From NCBI GenBank assembly GCA_937988885.1, contig CALKHR010000187.1, positions 1 to 52,149 on the forward strand: DNA of 52,149 nucleotides, written 5' to 3'. The notes below the pieces were generated by a model. The model was not told the origin of the DNA and searched no databases. It worked only from the letters and a program-made list of their open reading frames with translations. The stretch's first letter is position 1; the number at the start of each line of letters is the position of its first letter. A program made the translations under genes and the position numbers. The DNA comes from an uncultured Roseiflexaceae bacterium. GTDB taxonomy: Bacteria > Chloroflexota > Chloroflexia > Chloroflexales > Roseiflexaceae. Below, piece by piece: positions 17,215 to 25,161 of this stretch.

Positions 17215-18075
17215 TTACTCTCCTAGCGACGTGTGCGCTTCGAGCACCGGCGAGAACTTGCGGAACGTCTCGTAGCGCAGACCGCAGCGCAGCGCCTCCA
17301 GGCCCAGCACATCGCGGGGCTTGACGTTGCCCAAGCTCACGTTCGGCCCGAACTGCATAATCAATTGCGCCTGTTGTCCGGTGCGCGGCGCTTCCCACAT
17401 CACCTGATCGAGCGCATCGCCGAGCATCCGCGAGAGCGCATCGAGCCGATCGCGGCGGATCGCGCCGTTCGCATCGTAAATGCCGATGCCCGCGCCCGAT
17501 TCGCGCCCCTCGACGATCACCTTCTCGACTCCCTGCTCAAGGTCCGAGAGGATCTGCTCGCAGGTCTGCTCCTCGCTGATCTCGATCGTGGGGTCCTTCT
17601 TGCCCACCTCGCTGATCACCTTGAAGCCCGCATCGAGCGCCCGCTTGATCGCGCTATTCCGCAACTCTTTGGGCATCGTGATGGTGCCATCCGAGATCTC
17701 GATGGCCGAGAAGCCGAGATACTTGGCCCGCTTCAGGAAATCCGGGTAGCGCTGCTGAACCAGCATCACCTCGGCGAGCGTGCCGCCGGGAAACGTATCG
17801 ATGTTGTAGGCGCGGATCAGTTCGTTCTTGCGCCGAATAAACGCCTCGTGCAAGAGCACCGAGGTGCCGAAGCTGAATTTGATCTGATCGATGTAATCGC
17901 CCACCATCTCAAGTAGATCGGCGGTGGTGCTCAGCCCCTGGCAGCGATCTAGCAGCATTGTGACGCCGCGCTTGCGGGGCTTGGCGTGTTCGCGTTGCGG
18001 CGCTAGATCGGTGAGCAGATCACCCCAAGCGTTGTGCTCGGGCTTTGTAATGCTGTAAACAGCGTTATGACTCAT
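17215..18075 (-). CDS. comA: Phosphosulfolactate synthase (ComA/XcbB-like)
   Basis: A 286-residue protein matching the ComA family over its whole length: KPRKRGVTMLLD, DYIDQIKFSFGTS, FPGGTLAEV, AIEISDGTI, VISEVGKKDP, VIVEGRESGAGIGIYD and FGPNVSLGNV. The enzyme adds sulfite to phosphoenolpyruvate, giving (R)-2-phospho-3-sulfolactate, the first step of coenzyme M synthesis in methanogens and in Xanthobacter. ATG 18075 overlaps the upstream stop as ATGA and has AGAAGGA upstream; a longer upstream extension is not genuine. Two lyase-superfamily genes follow immediately, as in the bacterial coenzyme M cluster. Confidence 0.9.
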   Translation of the reverse strand: MSHNAVYSITKPEHNAWGDLLTDLAPQREHAKPRKRGVTMLLDRCQGLSTTADLLEMVGDYIDQIKFSFGTSVLLHEAFIRRKNELIRAYNIDTFPGGTLAEVMLVQQRYPDFLKRAKYLGFSAIEISDGTITMPKELRNSAIKRALDAGFKVISEVGKKDPTIEISEEQTCEQILSDLEQGVEKVIVEGRESGAGIGIYDANGAIRRDRLDALSRMLGDALDQVMWEAPRTGQQAQLIMQFGPNVSLGNVKPRDVLGLEALRCGLRYETFRKFSPVLEAHTSLGE

Positions 18076-18989
18076 GTATCCTTCTCGTTGGTTGCAGGGT
18101 TTTGGTCGTGCATAAGGGCTTCGAGCGCCGCTTGTACGTGGCTCAGTTGGGCACCCCAAGGGACAATCGCGCGCTGATCGGCGATCTCGATTCGATCTTC
18201 GAGCAGACAGCACTTGATGATGGTCGGTGTTCCATCGGCTGGCACGCGGTTGCGCGGGCAGAAGTCGATGCGGGGCGCGTTGTCCTCGCCGTAGAAATGC
18301 CGATGGATCTGGCAACTCCGTTCGCAGGCCAGCATTGTCCAGGGCTGGCGCTCGGGTCGCTCATCGAGAAAATGGGTCGGTGCGTGAAGATCCAGCCCCG
18401 AAGCGCGGCACGGCACGAGAAACGCTTCCGCATCGGGCGCATCTTTGGCAAGTTCGTTCAGGTCGATGGATTGCTCGCGCACCTCGATGGCGGGCAGGTT
18501 GATGTAGGCGATTACCTGCTCGACCATGCGCACCAGTTTGGCGGGCGCTGGCGGCACCACATCCACAACCCGCAACGGGATGGGCTGCGGGCGGTGGATG
18601 AAGTTGACGTGTGCATCCAAACCACGCACAATCACGGTCTGTTCGGCGGTGGCTCCCGCGCGCCGCGCCGCTGCCGCCAACGCCGTGGGATTGGCGGTAT
18701 CGACGGTGGGATCTTCCACCCACAGGCACGTATCGGGCAGCGCCAACACCACCACATTGCGAATAGCGCTGAACAGCGGCACCTCGCTCTCGCGATCGAC
18801 CCAGGCCACTGCGCAACGTTCGCCCTGATGCAGAATGATATAGCGCGTGCGACGGTACGAATCGCGCCCACTGAGATGCGCGATAATCGCGGCTTCGCTG
18901 AACTCGCCGTGGTAGGGCTGCACGCTCACCTGTCGATACGGCAACGGCACGAAGTTTGGGCCGAACGTTGGTTGTGCGGTTGTATCCAT
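18072..18989 (-). CDS. Uncharacterised 305-residue operon protein
   Basis: I do not recognise the family. The protein is soluble, with no signal peptide or membrane segment. It has a cluster of Cys and His residues near 225-250 (CERSCQIHRHFYG, then FCPRN) that could bind a metal, and another Cys pair at KCCLLE. Its stop overlaps the phosphosulfolactate synthase start as ATGA, and it begins 9 bases after the glycosyltransferase stop. The tight coupling implies a shared job with ComA and the lyases. Confidence 0.75.
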   Translation of the reverse strand: MDTTAQPTFGPNFVPLPYRQVSVQPYHGEFSEAAIIAHLSGRDSYRRTRYIILHQGERCAVAWVDRESEVPLFSAIRNVVVLALPDTCLWVEDPTVDTANPTALAAAARRAGATAEQTVIVRGLDAHVNFIHRPQPIPLRVVDVVPPAPAKLVRMVEQVIAYINLPAIEVREQSIDLNELAKDAPDAEAFLVPCRASGLDLHAPTHFLDERPERQPWTMLACERSCQIHRHFYGEDNAPRIDFCPRNRVPADGTPTIIKCCLLEDRIEIADQRAIVPWGAQLSHVQAALEALMHDQNPATNEKDT

Positions 18990-18998
18990 CGTCTTTCC

Positions 18999-20192
18999 TT
19001 AGCTGTGTCGCGGCAGCCAGGTGTGGTAGCAGTCGAGATGCGCTTGGGCCGCGTTCTGCCAACTGAATTGCAGCGCCGTCTGCGGGCCACCCTCGCAGAG
19101 CGCTTTGCGAAGCTGTTCGTCGGTGGCGAGGCGCAGCATACCCTCGGCCAAGCTCTGCTCGCTGAACGGATCGACAAACAGGGCGTTCTCCTCGTTGCGG
19201 GCGTACTCGTGAAAGACGGGCAGATCCGAGATCAGCAGCGGCAAGCGCGCCTGCATCGCCTCCATCGCCACGAGGCCCCAGCCCTCCTTCACGGAAGGGA
19301 ACACAAAGGCATCGGCGGCGTGGTACAACTGCACCATGCGGTCGTCGGGCATCACACCCAGCAGGCGGATCTCGTCATCGACCACCAACGGCGATTCGCT
19401 CAACTTGGCGGCGAACTCTCGGCGGTACGGCTCGTGATCGAGCAGCGTCTCGCCACCCGCCATCATCAGCACCGAGCGACGGCCCTGCGCGGCCAACTGC
19501 TTGTGCACCTGCTCGAAGGCCGCCAACAGGCGGATGCTATTCTTGCGCGGCTCCACACCGCCGATATTCAGGTACACGAACTGATCGTCGAGGCCGAAGG
19601 CCGCCCGCGCTGCCGCCCGCTGTTCGGGTGTTGGCGGCTGGAAGCGCGGATCGACGCCGTTGAAGATCACTGCCGCGTCGAGGCCGAACTCGTTCTTCAA
19701 GCGCCGTTGCCAATCGCGGCTGACCACGATGCGCTCGTCGGGGCGGTAGAGCGAGTTGTTCTGGCACTCGATCAGCGACGGGCTGGTGAAGTCATCGACG
19801 TGATGGATGGTGCGCACGAACCAGCCGATCTTGCCCTGTTCGCGCAACCGCCAGACCGCATTGGCCGAGACGCAGTCTTGCACGTGGTAGATGTCGAACG
19901 GCTCCGCGAGATGCTCCATCATAAAGTCGTAGTACGCCTGGATGTAGCGGCTGATCTTCTCATCCAGCGGCATCTCTTTGGGAAAGTTCTCGATCGGCAC
20001 GAGCGTGTAGGGCACGCCGATGGGCCGGAAGAAGCCCTGCTGATCTTTGCCGAGGGCGAAAATATGCACATCGTGGCCGAGCGCGCTCAGCGCTTCGCAA
20101 AGCGCGAGTGTATGGGTGACGCCGCCGCGTGGCTTGGTCGAATAGGTGAACATCGCGATGCGCAGCGGCTTGTTTGTTATTGGTGCTTGCAT
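18999..20192 (-). CDS. MSMEG_0565-type family 4 glycosyltransferase
   Basis: About 397 aa with a GT-B fold: the N-terminal KPRGGVTHTLALCEAL loop, a central HHVDDFTSP, NGVDPRF, GGVEPRKN and the donor-binding PSVKEGWGLVAMEAMQ. This matches the MSMEG_0565 group of glycosyltransferases found with Nit1C / nitrogen-starvation gene clusters. The sugar donor and acceptor are unknown. The ATG at 20192 lies 4 bases after the FmdB stop and is preferred over one 33 bases earlier inside FmdB. Its presence supports linking this operon to the Nit1C family of clusters. Confidence 0.82.
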   Translation of the reverse strand: MQAPITNKPLRIAMFTYSTKPRGGVTHTLALCEALSALGHDVHIFALGKDQQGFFRPIGVPYTLVPIENFPKEMPLDEKISRYIQAYYDFMMEHLAEPFDIYHVQDCVSANAVWRLREQGKIGWFVRTIHHVDDFTSPSLIECQNNSLYRPDERIVVSRDWQRRLKNEFGLDAAVIFNGVDPRFQPPTPEQRAAARAAFGLDDQFVYLNIGGVEPRKNSIRLLAAFEQVHKQLAAQGRRSVLMMAGGETLLDHEPYRREFAAKLSESPLVVDDEIRLLGVMPDDRMVQLYHAADAFVFPSVKEGWGLVAMEAMQARLPLLISDLPVFHEYARNEENALFVDPFSEQSLAEGMLRLATDEQLRKALCEGGPQTALQFSWQNAAQAHLDCYHTWLPRHS

Positions 20193-20196
20193 GGCG

Positions 20197-20553
20197 CTAC
20201 CCTGCGCTTTCTTGCTTGCGCGCATCGGCGATGACTTCCTTCAGGGCTTCGGGCCGATCTCCTGCGGCAGCACGGCGCGCCACTTCCTCGAAGCCGCGCC
20301 CTGGGTCGATGCCCGCCTTGTCGTACTGGCGGCTCATCTGCTCCACGGCGCGGCGCGGCTCGACCACGCGCAGTTCGCCAGCATCCGATGCTGACGCCGC
20401 CGAGACGATTCGGGCTGGCCGTGTGGGCACCCGCGAGAGCGCAGTGCTCTCGCAGTGGCGGCAGCGCGGCGTTTCCTCGACTTGGGAGTACGAGCGAAAC
20501 AGGATCGATGAGTGTTTGCCGCAGTCTGAACAGGTATATTCGTAGATCGGCAT
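20197..20553 (-). CDS. FmdB family zinc-ribbon protein (operon copy)
   Basis: A 118-residue protein beginning MPIYEYTC, with CSDC and CRHC knuckles of the FmdB/CxxC_CxxC_SSSS zinc ribbon in the first 40 residues and a charged helical tail. FmdB proteins are small putative regulators first seen near formamidase genes (regulation of amide use). Two paralogues with the same WFRSVAQ-type segment flank the SARP regulator (31374-31751 and 35493-35741); this copy has LFRSYSQ instead. It lies between FdrA and the glycosyltransferase with gaps of 21 and 4 bases. Confidence 0.85.
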   Translation of the reverse strand: MPIYEYTCSDCGKHSSILFRSYSQVEETPRCRHCESTALSRVPTRPARIVSAASASDAGELRVVEPRRAVEQMSRQYDKAGIDPGRGFEEVARRAAAGDRPEALKEVIADARKQESAG

Positions 20554-20574
20554 AGCATCCTCGCTTGTAGTTCG

Positions 20575-22131
20575 CTAGAGCGTTGCGCCCACAATCCCCG
20601 CAGCCACTTGAGCCGCTTGGGCATTGGTGGGAAGCACGATCGCACCAGCCTCTCGCAGTTTCTGTTCCTGTTGCTCAAGCCCTTGCGGGTCCTGAGCGGT
20701 GCCGCAGACATGCGCTACGACAGCTAGGTAGCGTCCGGCTGCCATGGCCTTGGCGCGCGCCTCGCGGATCGTCTCGCTGAGCACGCCGCCCGGGTTATCG
20801 TGCGAGCCGTAGCCAATCACCACGTCCAACAGGATCACGGCCACTTCCGGGTCGCTAGCCTCTTTCAGCAGGCGCTCCTGCCGCAGGCGCACATCGATCA
20901 TCGGGTGAGGGCGACCGTTGGTGAACTCTTCCTCGCCCATGTCGATGCAGCAGTGGCCCTGGCTGCGCCAGCTGTCGGCCAGCGCGAACTCCGGCGAGAG
21001 CGGGATGTTGGAGTAGATGCCGCCCAACGACGCGCTGAGGATGTCCATCGCCTCGTCGCACAGGCTGCCGCCCGAGAACAGGCCGCGCAGGTAGCGCTGC
21101 CCAGGCCGCAGGCGTTGGCGCTCGCTATCGATCAGCCAGCGGAACTCGGCGGGGTCCAGCGCGAAGGATGGCTTGTCGCCGTACTCCAGCAGCCGCAGCA
21201 CTTCGCTGGCGGTATGCTCGATGGTGGAGGTGAAGTGCACGCCATCCTCGAAGCCGACCTTATCGCTGCCCAGGAAGTTGACCACCACGGGCTTGTTGCT
21301 GGCGCGAGCCGCTGCCAGCATGCGCTCGGCCACTGCGGGCGCGGGTGGCTTCGAGATCAGCACGATCAGCTTGGTCTCCGGGTCGCGGCTCAGCATGTCG
21401 ATGCCTTGCAGCATCATCAGGCCGCCGATCGCCTCGGAGAGGTCGCGCCCACCAACGCCGATGGCTTGCGAGATGCCAGCGCCGCCCCGGTCGATCAGGG
21501 TGGTCAGCTCTTGCAGGCCCGTGCCGGATGCGCCGACGATGCCCACTGGGCCGCGCCGAATCTGGTTGGCGAACGCCAGCGCCACGCCGTTGATGATCGC
21601 CGTGCCGCAGCCCGGCCCCATCATCAACAAGCCACGGGAGACCGCCAGTTGTTTGAGGGCGCGTTCTTCTTCGAGCGAGACGTTGTCGCTGAACAGGAAC
21701 ACGTGCATGCCGGCCTGCAGCGCCTTGGCCGCCTCGAAGGCTGCGAAGCTGCCCGGCACCGAGATCAGCGCCAGGTTGGCGTCCTTCAAGCGCTCGCGGG
21801 CTTGTTCAAGCCGCTGCGGAGGCTTCTCGGCGGTGCCACCGCGATCGGCGGCGCGGTCGTTCTCGTTCAATAGGCGCTCGGCCTCGCTGATGGCGTGCTG
21901 AGCGACGGCTTCAGTGTCGGCATCCACCACGATCACCAGATCGTTGGGGCCAGCGCGCTCGACTTCATCGGTGAGCAGGCCCACCTCGGCGAGCACGCGC
22001 TTGTTCGCATCGGTGCCCATCGCCACGGTCGCCTGCCGCACTTGGCCGATCGCCGAAAGCAGTTCGGAGAGCCGCATCAGCCGCACCGAGTCTTGATATG
22101 TTTTTGGCTTTACATGTGTTAAGAGAGCCAT
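20575..22131 (-). CDS. fdrA: FdrA family protein (AllF-like carbamoyltransferase subunit)
   Basis: A 518-residue FdrA protein, related to succinyl-CoA synthetase. It shows GPGCGTAIINGVAL, GIVGASGTGLQE, GVGGRDLSEAIGG, LFSGGSLCDEA near 370 and DVVIGYGSHDNP in the second half. In E. coli this protein (AllF) is a subunit of oxamate carbamoyltransferase with AllG and AllH. ATG 22131 follows AGAGGTAG. AllG-like DUF1116 and the AllH and carbamate kinase genes are in the same operon, so the four-gene module is complete. They are interleaved with other genes rather than adjacent. Confidence 0.88.
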   Translation of the reverse strand: MALLTHVKPKTYQDSVRLMRLSELLSAIGQVRQATVAMGTDANKRVLAEVGLLTDEVERAGPNDLVIVVDADTEAVAQHAISEAERLLNENDRAADRGGTAEKPPQRLEQARERLKDANLALISVPGSFAAFEAAKALQAGMHVFLFSDNVSLEEERALKQLAVSRGLLMMGPGCGTAIINGVALAFANQIRRGPVGIVGASGTGLQELTTLIDRGGAGISQAIGVGGRDLSEAIGGLMMLQGIDMLSRDPETKLIVLISKPPAPAVAERMLAAARASNKPVVVNFLGSDKVGFEDGVHFTSTIEHTASEVLRLLEYGDKPSFALDPAEFRWLIDSERQRLRPGQRYLRGLFSGGSLCDEAMDILSASLGGIYSNIPLSPEFALADSWRSQGHCCIDMGEEEFTNGRPHPMIDVRLRQERLLKEASDPEVAVILLDVVIGYGSHDNPGGVLSETIREARAKAMAAGRYLAVVAHVCGTAQDPQGLEQQEQKLREAGAIVLPTNAQAAQVAAGIVGATL

Positions 22132-22176
22132 GAACTACCTCTAGCAAACAGTAGAACGGGAGTGAAAGGCGAGCGT

Positions 22177-22800
22177 TTAGCTGCCACCTTCCAGCACTTC
22201 TTGTAAGGCAAGCTCTAATTCGGCGCGGCTGCGGAATTCGCGGCGCGATGTTTGCGCCCCGGCTTTCTGTTGCAGTTCGCCGGTATACGGGTCGAGCTGC
22301 AGGGTGTCGAGCACGAACACGCGCCCGCGCTCCCAATCCATCTCGCTGGCCGAACGCACGCCCAAGCCATCGCTCAAGCGCATGTCCAAGCGCTGGAAGA
22401 ACAGATGGCCGCGCTGGCGGCTCTCCTGGTTGTACAGCGTGACCCACTGTTGCCCGAGCGCTCGGGCTTCGGCAAGCCGCGCCCGCATGGCAGCTTGAGC
22501 GTGATTGTTCTGGATCTCCTGAGCGCGCAGGTAGAACCCGGCCCCCAACGCCAACTGATAATCGAGCAAAATCACCTGCGGCGACTCGAGCGCATCGCCG
22601 ACCTCGGCCACATCGTCGGAACTGCTGCGCTCGAAATGCGCCACCAGATCTTCGAGTGTGTCGATCGACTGCAGCCGATCGGTCACGGCGCGCACTAAGC
22701 GAATGGCGAGCATGTACAGATCGGCATCGTTGAGCACCTGCCGATAGAACTGGTCCTCCATCTCGCGCCATTCAGCGATGTAGGCTCGAACGTCGCTCAT
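22177..22800 (-). CDS. Uncharacterised 207-residue protein between AllG and FdrA
   Basis: I do not recognise a family. It is a soluble, mostly helical, charged protein with no Cys cluster or membrane segment. Its start overlaps the stop of the AllG-like gene as ATGA, and FdrA follows after 45 bases, so it is embedded in the carbamoyltransferase module. It may be an extra subunit or assembly factor; the sequence itself does not say. The start is fixed by the overlap; a longer frame upstream is a shadow of the AllG gene. Confidence 0.75.
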   Translation of the reverse strand: MSDVRAYIAEWREMEDQFYRQVLNDADLYMLAIRLVRAVTDRLQSIDTLEDLVAHFERSSSDDVAEVGDALESPQVILLDYQLALGAGFYLRAQEIQNNHAQAAMRARLAEARALGQQWVTLYNQESRQRGHLFFQRLDMRLSDGLGVRSASEMDWERGRVFVLDTLQLDPYTGELQQKAGAQTSRREFRSRAELELALQEVLEGGS

Positions 22801-24302
22801 AGCTTTGCTTCCACTTGCGGCGTGATCGTGACGCTCTCGCCCTCGCCGAGGCTCAAGTTGGTGGGGATGTCCCAGCGTTTCGCGAGCGCGATCAACGCCT
22901 GCTCGAATAACTCGATCGGTGTGCGCGCGATTCCAGTGCCGATCTGCCCGACCGTCGGGCTGCTCTCGTGCAGCACGCCCGTGGTGATGAACGGCACGAT
23001 CCGTGTCTCGACCACGCGCCGCACATCGATGCCCACCGGTGTGCGCTGCGAATCCATCGGTGGTAGGCTGAACTTCGGATGGCGCGCCAGTGCGATCTGG
23101 GCGAAGTCCTCGACCACAGCGATCTCGTCGGCCAGCGTGCCACCAACGAACGGCGCGATGGTCGGCGCGCCCGCAATGGCCATGCCGCCGAGGCCGCATG
23201 TCTCGATGATCGCGCTGTCGCCGATGTCGCCCGCCGCGTCGGCTACGCTGTAGCCCGTGTAGTAGACCGCCTCGTCCATCGGGCGCACCGGGGAGAGCAT
23301 CCACTGCTCGCCTAAGCCGCCAACTCGCATCATAAAATCCACACCGTTGCGCGACATTGCTGTGACGACCGTGCTATCGGCGATGCCGTGCGCCGCGTCC
23401 ATGGTGGCCTTCACACCCGCCATCGTGAAGTTGAGGAAGGTGTGGTTGTTGCCATCGGCGTAGCGCACAATTTCGGCGACCGCGCGGGGAGCCACGCCAG
23501 CGTCGAGCATCGAGGGCACCAGCCGCTTGAGCATCAGGGCCGTGCAGGCCGCGCTGCGCGCGTGGCACTCATCGCCCATCTGCAAGCCTTGGGCAACAAT
23601 GTCGAAAATATTGAACGGGCCGTGCTGCTTGATGGTGGCGCGCATCGCAGGGCCGAGCGTATCGCGAATCCAGCGCAGTCGTTCCAGCGTGCCCTGATCG
23701 AACAGGCCGAACCAGAGCGTATTGCCACGGCCTTCGTTGAAGGTCGAGAAGGCGTAGTTGCCGAACGTCTCGTTGCGCACCACCAACACCGGCATCGACG
23801 GCGAGATCACGCCTGTCATCGGGCCGACGGCGTTGTAGGTGTGGTTGGGCGCGAGGCGCACCTTGCCGCTGGTGACCAGCGCTTCCGCTTCTTCATTGCT
23901 ATTCGCCCAGCCCTCGAACTGGATGCTGCCCAGCACCGCACGTCGCTGCGGCCCGCACATGCGCTCCCACGAGATCGGCGGGCCGGAGTGCAGCACCGTG
24001 TGCGAGGGCAGGCCGAAGGCTTCGCGGGCCGGGGCAACATCCACGACCTGCGGCTGCGATTCGATGATGCGCCGCAGCGTCTCCTGATTGGCGGCCTCGA
24101 TCCGCTCGTACAACTCGGGGCGCGTAGCGATGGTGGTGAGGATGCTCACCAATGCCTGGTTGCCCTCGGCGGGCGGCTGCCAAGCCATCTCCACAACTGG
24201 CACCGATTGGCGGCGGAGCGCCTCGGCGAAATCGCTCACTCCAGCGCTGATCACCTGCACATCGCTGCTAAACAGCGCGGGTGTTTCCTGTGAATTGCTC
24301 AT
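22797..24302 (-). CDS. allG: AllG-like DUF1116 protein, putative carbamoyltransferase subunit
   Basis: About 501 aa, matching DUF1116 (YlbE/AllG) throughout: NEEAEALVTSGKVRLAPNH, VGPMTGVISPSMPV, FNEGRGNTLWFG, GDECHARSAACT, DGNNHTFLNFTMA, VDFMMRVGG and CGLGGMAIAGAP. AllG is a subunit of oxamate carbamoyltransferase, acting with FdrA and AllH. ATG 24302 is chosen; an upstream TTG extension is unlikely. The short C-terminus overlaps the next gene by four bases. Confidence 0.87.
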   Translation of the reverse strand: MSNSQETPALFSSDVQVISAGVSDFAEALRRQSVPVVEMAWQPPAEGNQALVSILTTIATRPELYERIEAANQETLRRIIESQPQVVDVAPAREAFGLPSHTVLHSGPPISWERMCGPQRRAVLGSIQFEGWANSNEEAEALVTSGKVRLAPNHTYNAVGPMTGVISPSMPVLVVRNETFGNYAFSTFNEGRGNTLWFGLFDQGTLERLRWIRDTLGPAMRATIKQHGPFNIFDIVAQGLQMGDECHARSAACTALMLKRLVPSMLDAGVAPRAVAEIVRYADGNNHTFLNFTMAGVKATMDAAHGIADSTVVTAMSRNGVDFMMRVGGLGEQWMLSPVRPMDEAVYYTGYSVADAAGDIGDSAIIETCGLGGMAIAGAPTIAPFVGGTLADEIAVVEDFAQIALARHPKFSLPPMDSQRTPVGIDVRRVVETRIVPFITTGVLHESSPTVGQIGTGIARTPIELFEQALIALAKRWDIPTNLSLGEGESVTITPQVEAKL

Positions 24303-24427
24303 AGCTTTGTTGCAATCTATGTTATGCGGCACGGATACCAGGGCCATCCGTGCTGCTTCGACAACAGCCAACCAGCGAACACGGCCCTAAGCGCGTCGCG
24401 CTCGCTGGTGGCTGAATGGTGGTTGCG

Positions 24428-24871
24428 TTAGTCGATAGGCGTTGTTGACGCGTTGCTCGCTCCATCAACACTCGATTCGACGTGGTACACGATGTTGCAG
24501 CCAGTGCTGATGGTGTTGCTCACGAAACAATAGCGTTTGGATTGATCGACGAGCGGTTCGAGTTGCTGGATCGGCAAGTCGGAACGGATGTTAAGGCTGA
24601 TTTCGCTGAACCGGAAGGCCTGCATATCCTTCTCGGCTTGCACATCCACCACCAGTTCATTCAGTTCGATGCGGCGCTTCCTCGCCACGTGCGCGATCGC
24701 CAAACACATACAACTGCCCAGCCCGGCCAGCAACAACTCGGTTGGCATCGGGCCAGTGTCTTCGCCGCCGTACTGCGGTGTCTCATCGCCTTGAATCAGA
24801 TGAACACCACGTACATCGATCTGCGTGCGGTACCCGCCACGCCAAGCAACGCTCACTGTTCGCTTGTTCAT
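24428..24871 (-). CDS. OsmC family protein
   Basis: A 147-residue OsmC-fold protein. The first conserved Cys lies in GSCMCLAIAH after PTELLLAGLG, and the second in STGCNIVYHV, as in thiol-dependent peroxidases of the OsmC/Ohr family. Family members reduce organic hydroperoxides using low-molecular-weight or protein thiols, though many operon-borne copies are of unknown role. ATG 24871 overlaps the stop of the preceding small gene as ATGA. A gap of 125 bases separates it from AllG, one of the longest in the operon. Confidence 0.85.
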   Translation of the reverse strand: MNKRTVSVAWRGGYRTQIDVRGVHLIQGDETPQYGGEDTGPMPTELLLAGLGSCMCLAIAHVARKRRIELNELVVDVQAEKDMQAFRFSEISLNIRSDLPIQQLEPLVDQSKRYCFVSNTISTGCNIVYHVESSVDGASNASTTPID

Positions 24872-25152
24872 TTCTTTTCCCAAGGTCGCTCGGGCCACTG
24901 CTGGGCTTTGTGCACGAAGAACAAGCTCAACAGCCGCCGCTTGATGACCCAAGGCGTGAGCCGGAAGCCCGGCAGGAAGAAGATCGGCAACAGTTTGTAG
25001 ATCAGCCCCTGCTTAGGCGCGTGTTTCGCTGTTGTGCCGAGCGATTCGCGCATCGTCTCCTTCTGCGCCACCCGCAACAGATAGCCTTCGGTGAGCGTGC
25101 GGAACGATTGCAGCAGCGATGGCTTTGCAGGTTTGCGAGTTGTGATCGGCAT
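24868..25152 (-). CDS. Uncharacterised 94-residue basic protein
   Basis: A small, strongly basic protein with no recognised domain. A hydrophobic stretch GLIYKLLPIFFLPGF lies near residues 49-63, perhaps an amphipathic or single membrane-associated helix. It starts 9 bases after the flavoprotein and ends overlapping the OsmC start as ATGA, so it is translated as part of the operon. It does not look like the small MSMEG_0570 protein known from Nit1C clusters. Confidence 0.7.
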   Translation of the reverse strand: MPITTRKPAKPSLLQSFRTLTEGYLLRVAQKETMRESLGTTAKHAPKQGLIYKLLPIFFLPGFRLTPWVIKRRLLSLFFVHKAQQWPERPWEKK

Positions 25153-25161
25153 GGCTAGCTC

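Noticed and set aside
17213..17398. Long upstream extension of the argininosuccinate-lyase-like gene
   Set aside because: It overlaps phosphosulfolactate synthase in another frame; the ATG at 17212 has a proper ribosome site.
24868..25152. Identification of the 94-aa protein as MSMEG_0570
   Set aside because: Sequence and composition do not match that family; only the operon context is similar.
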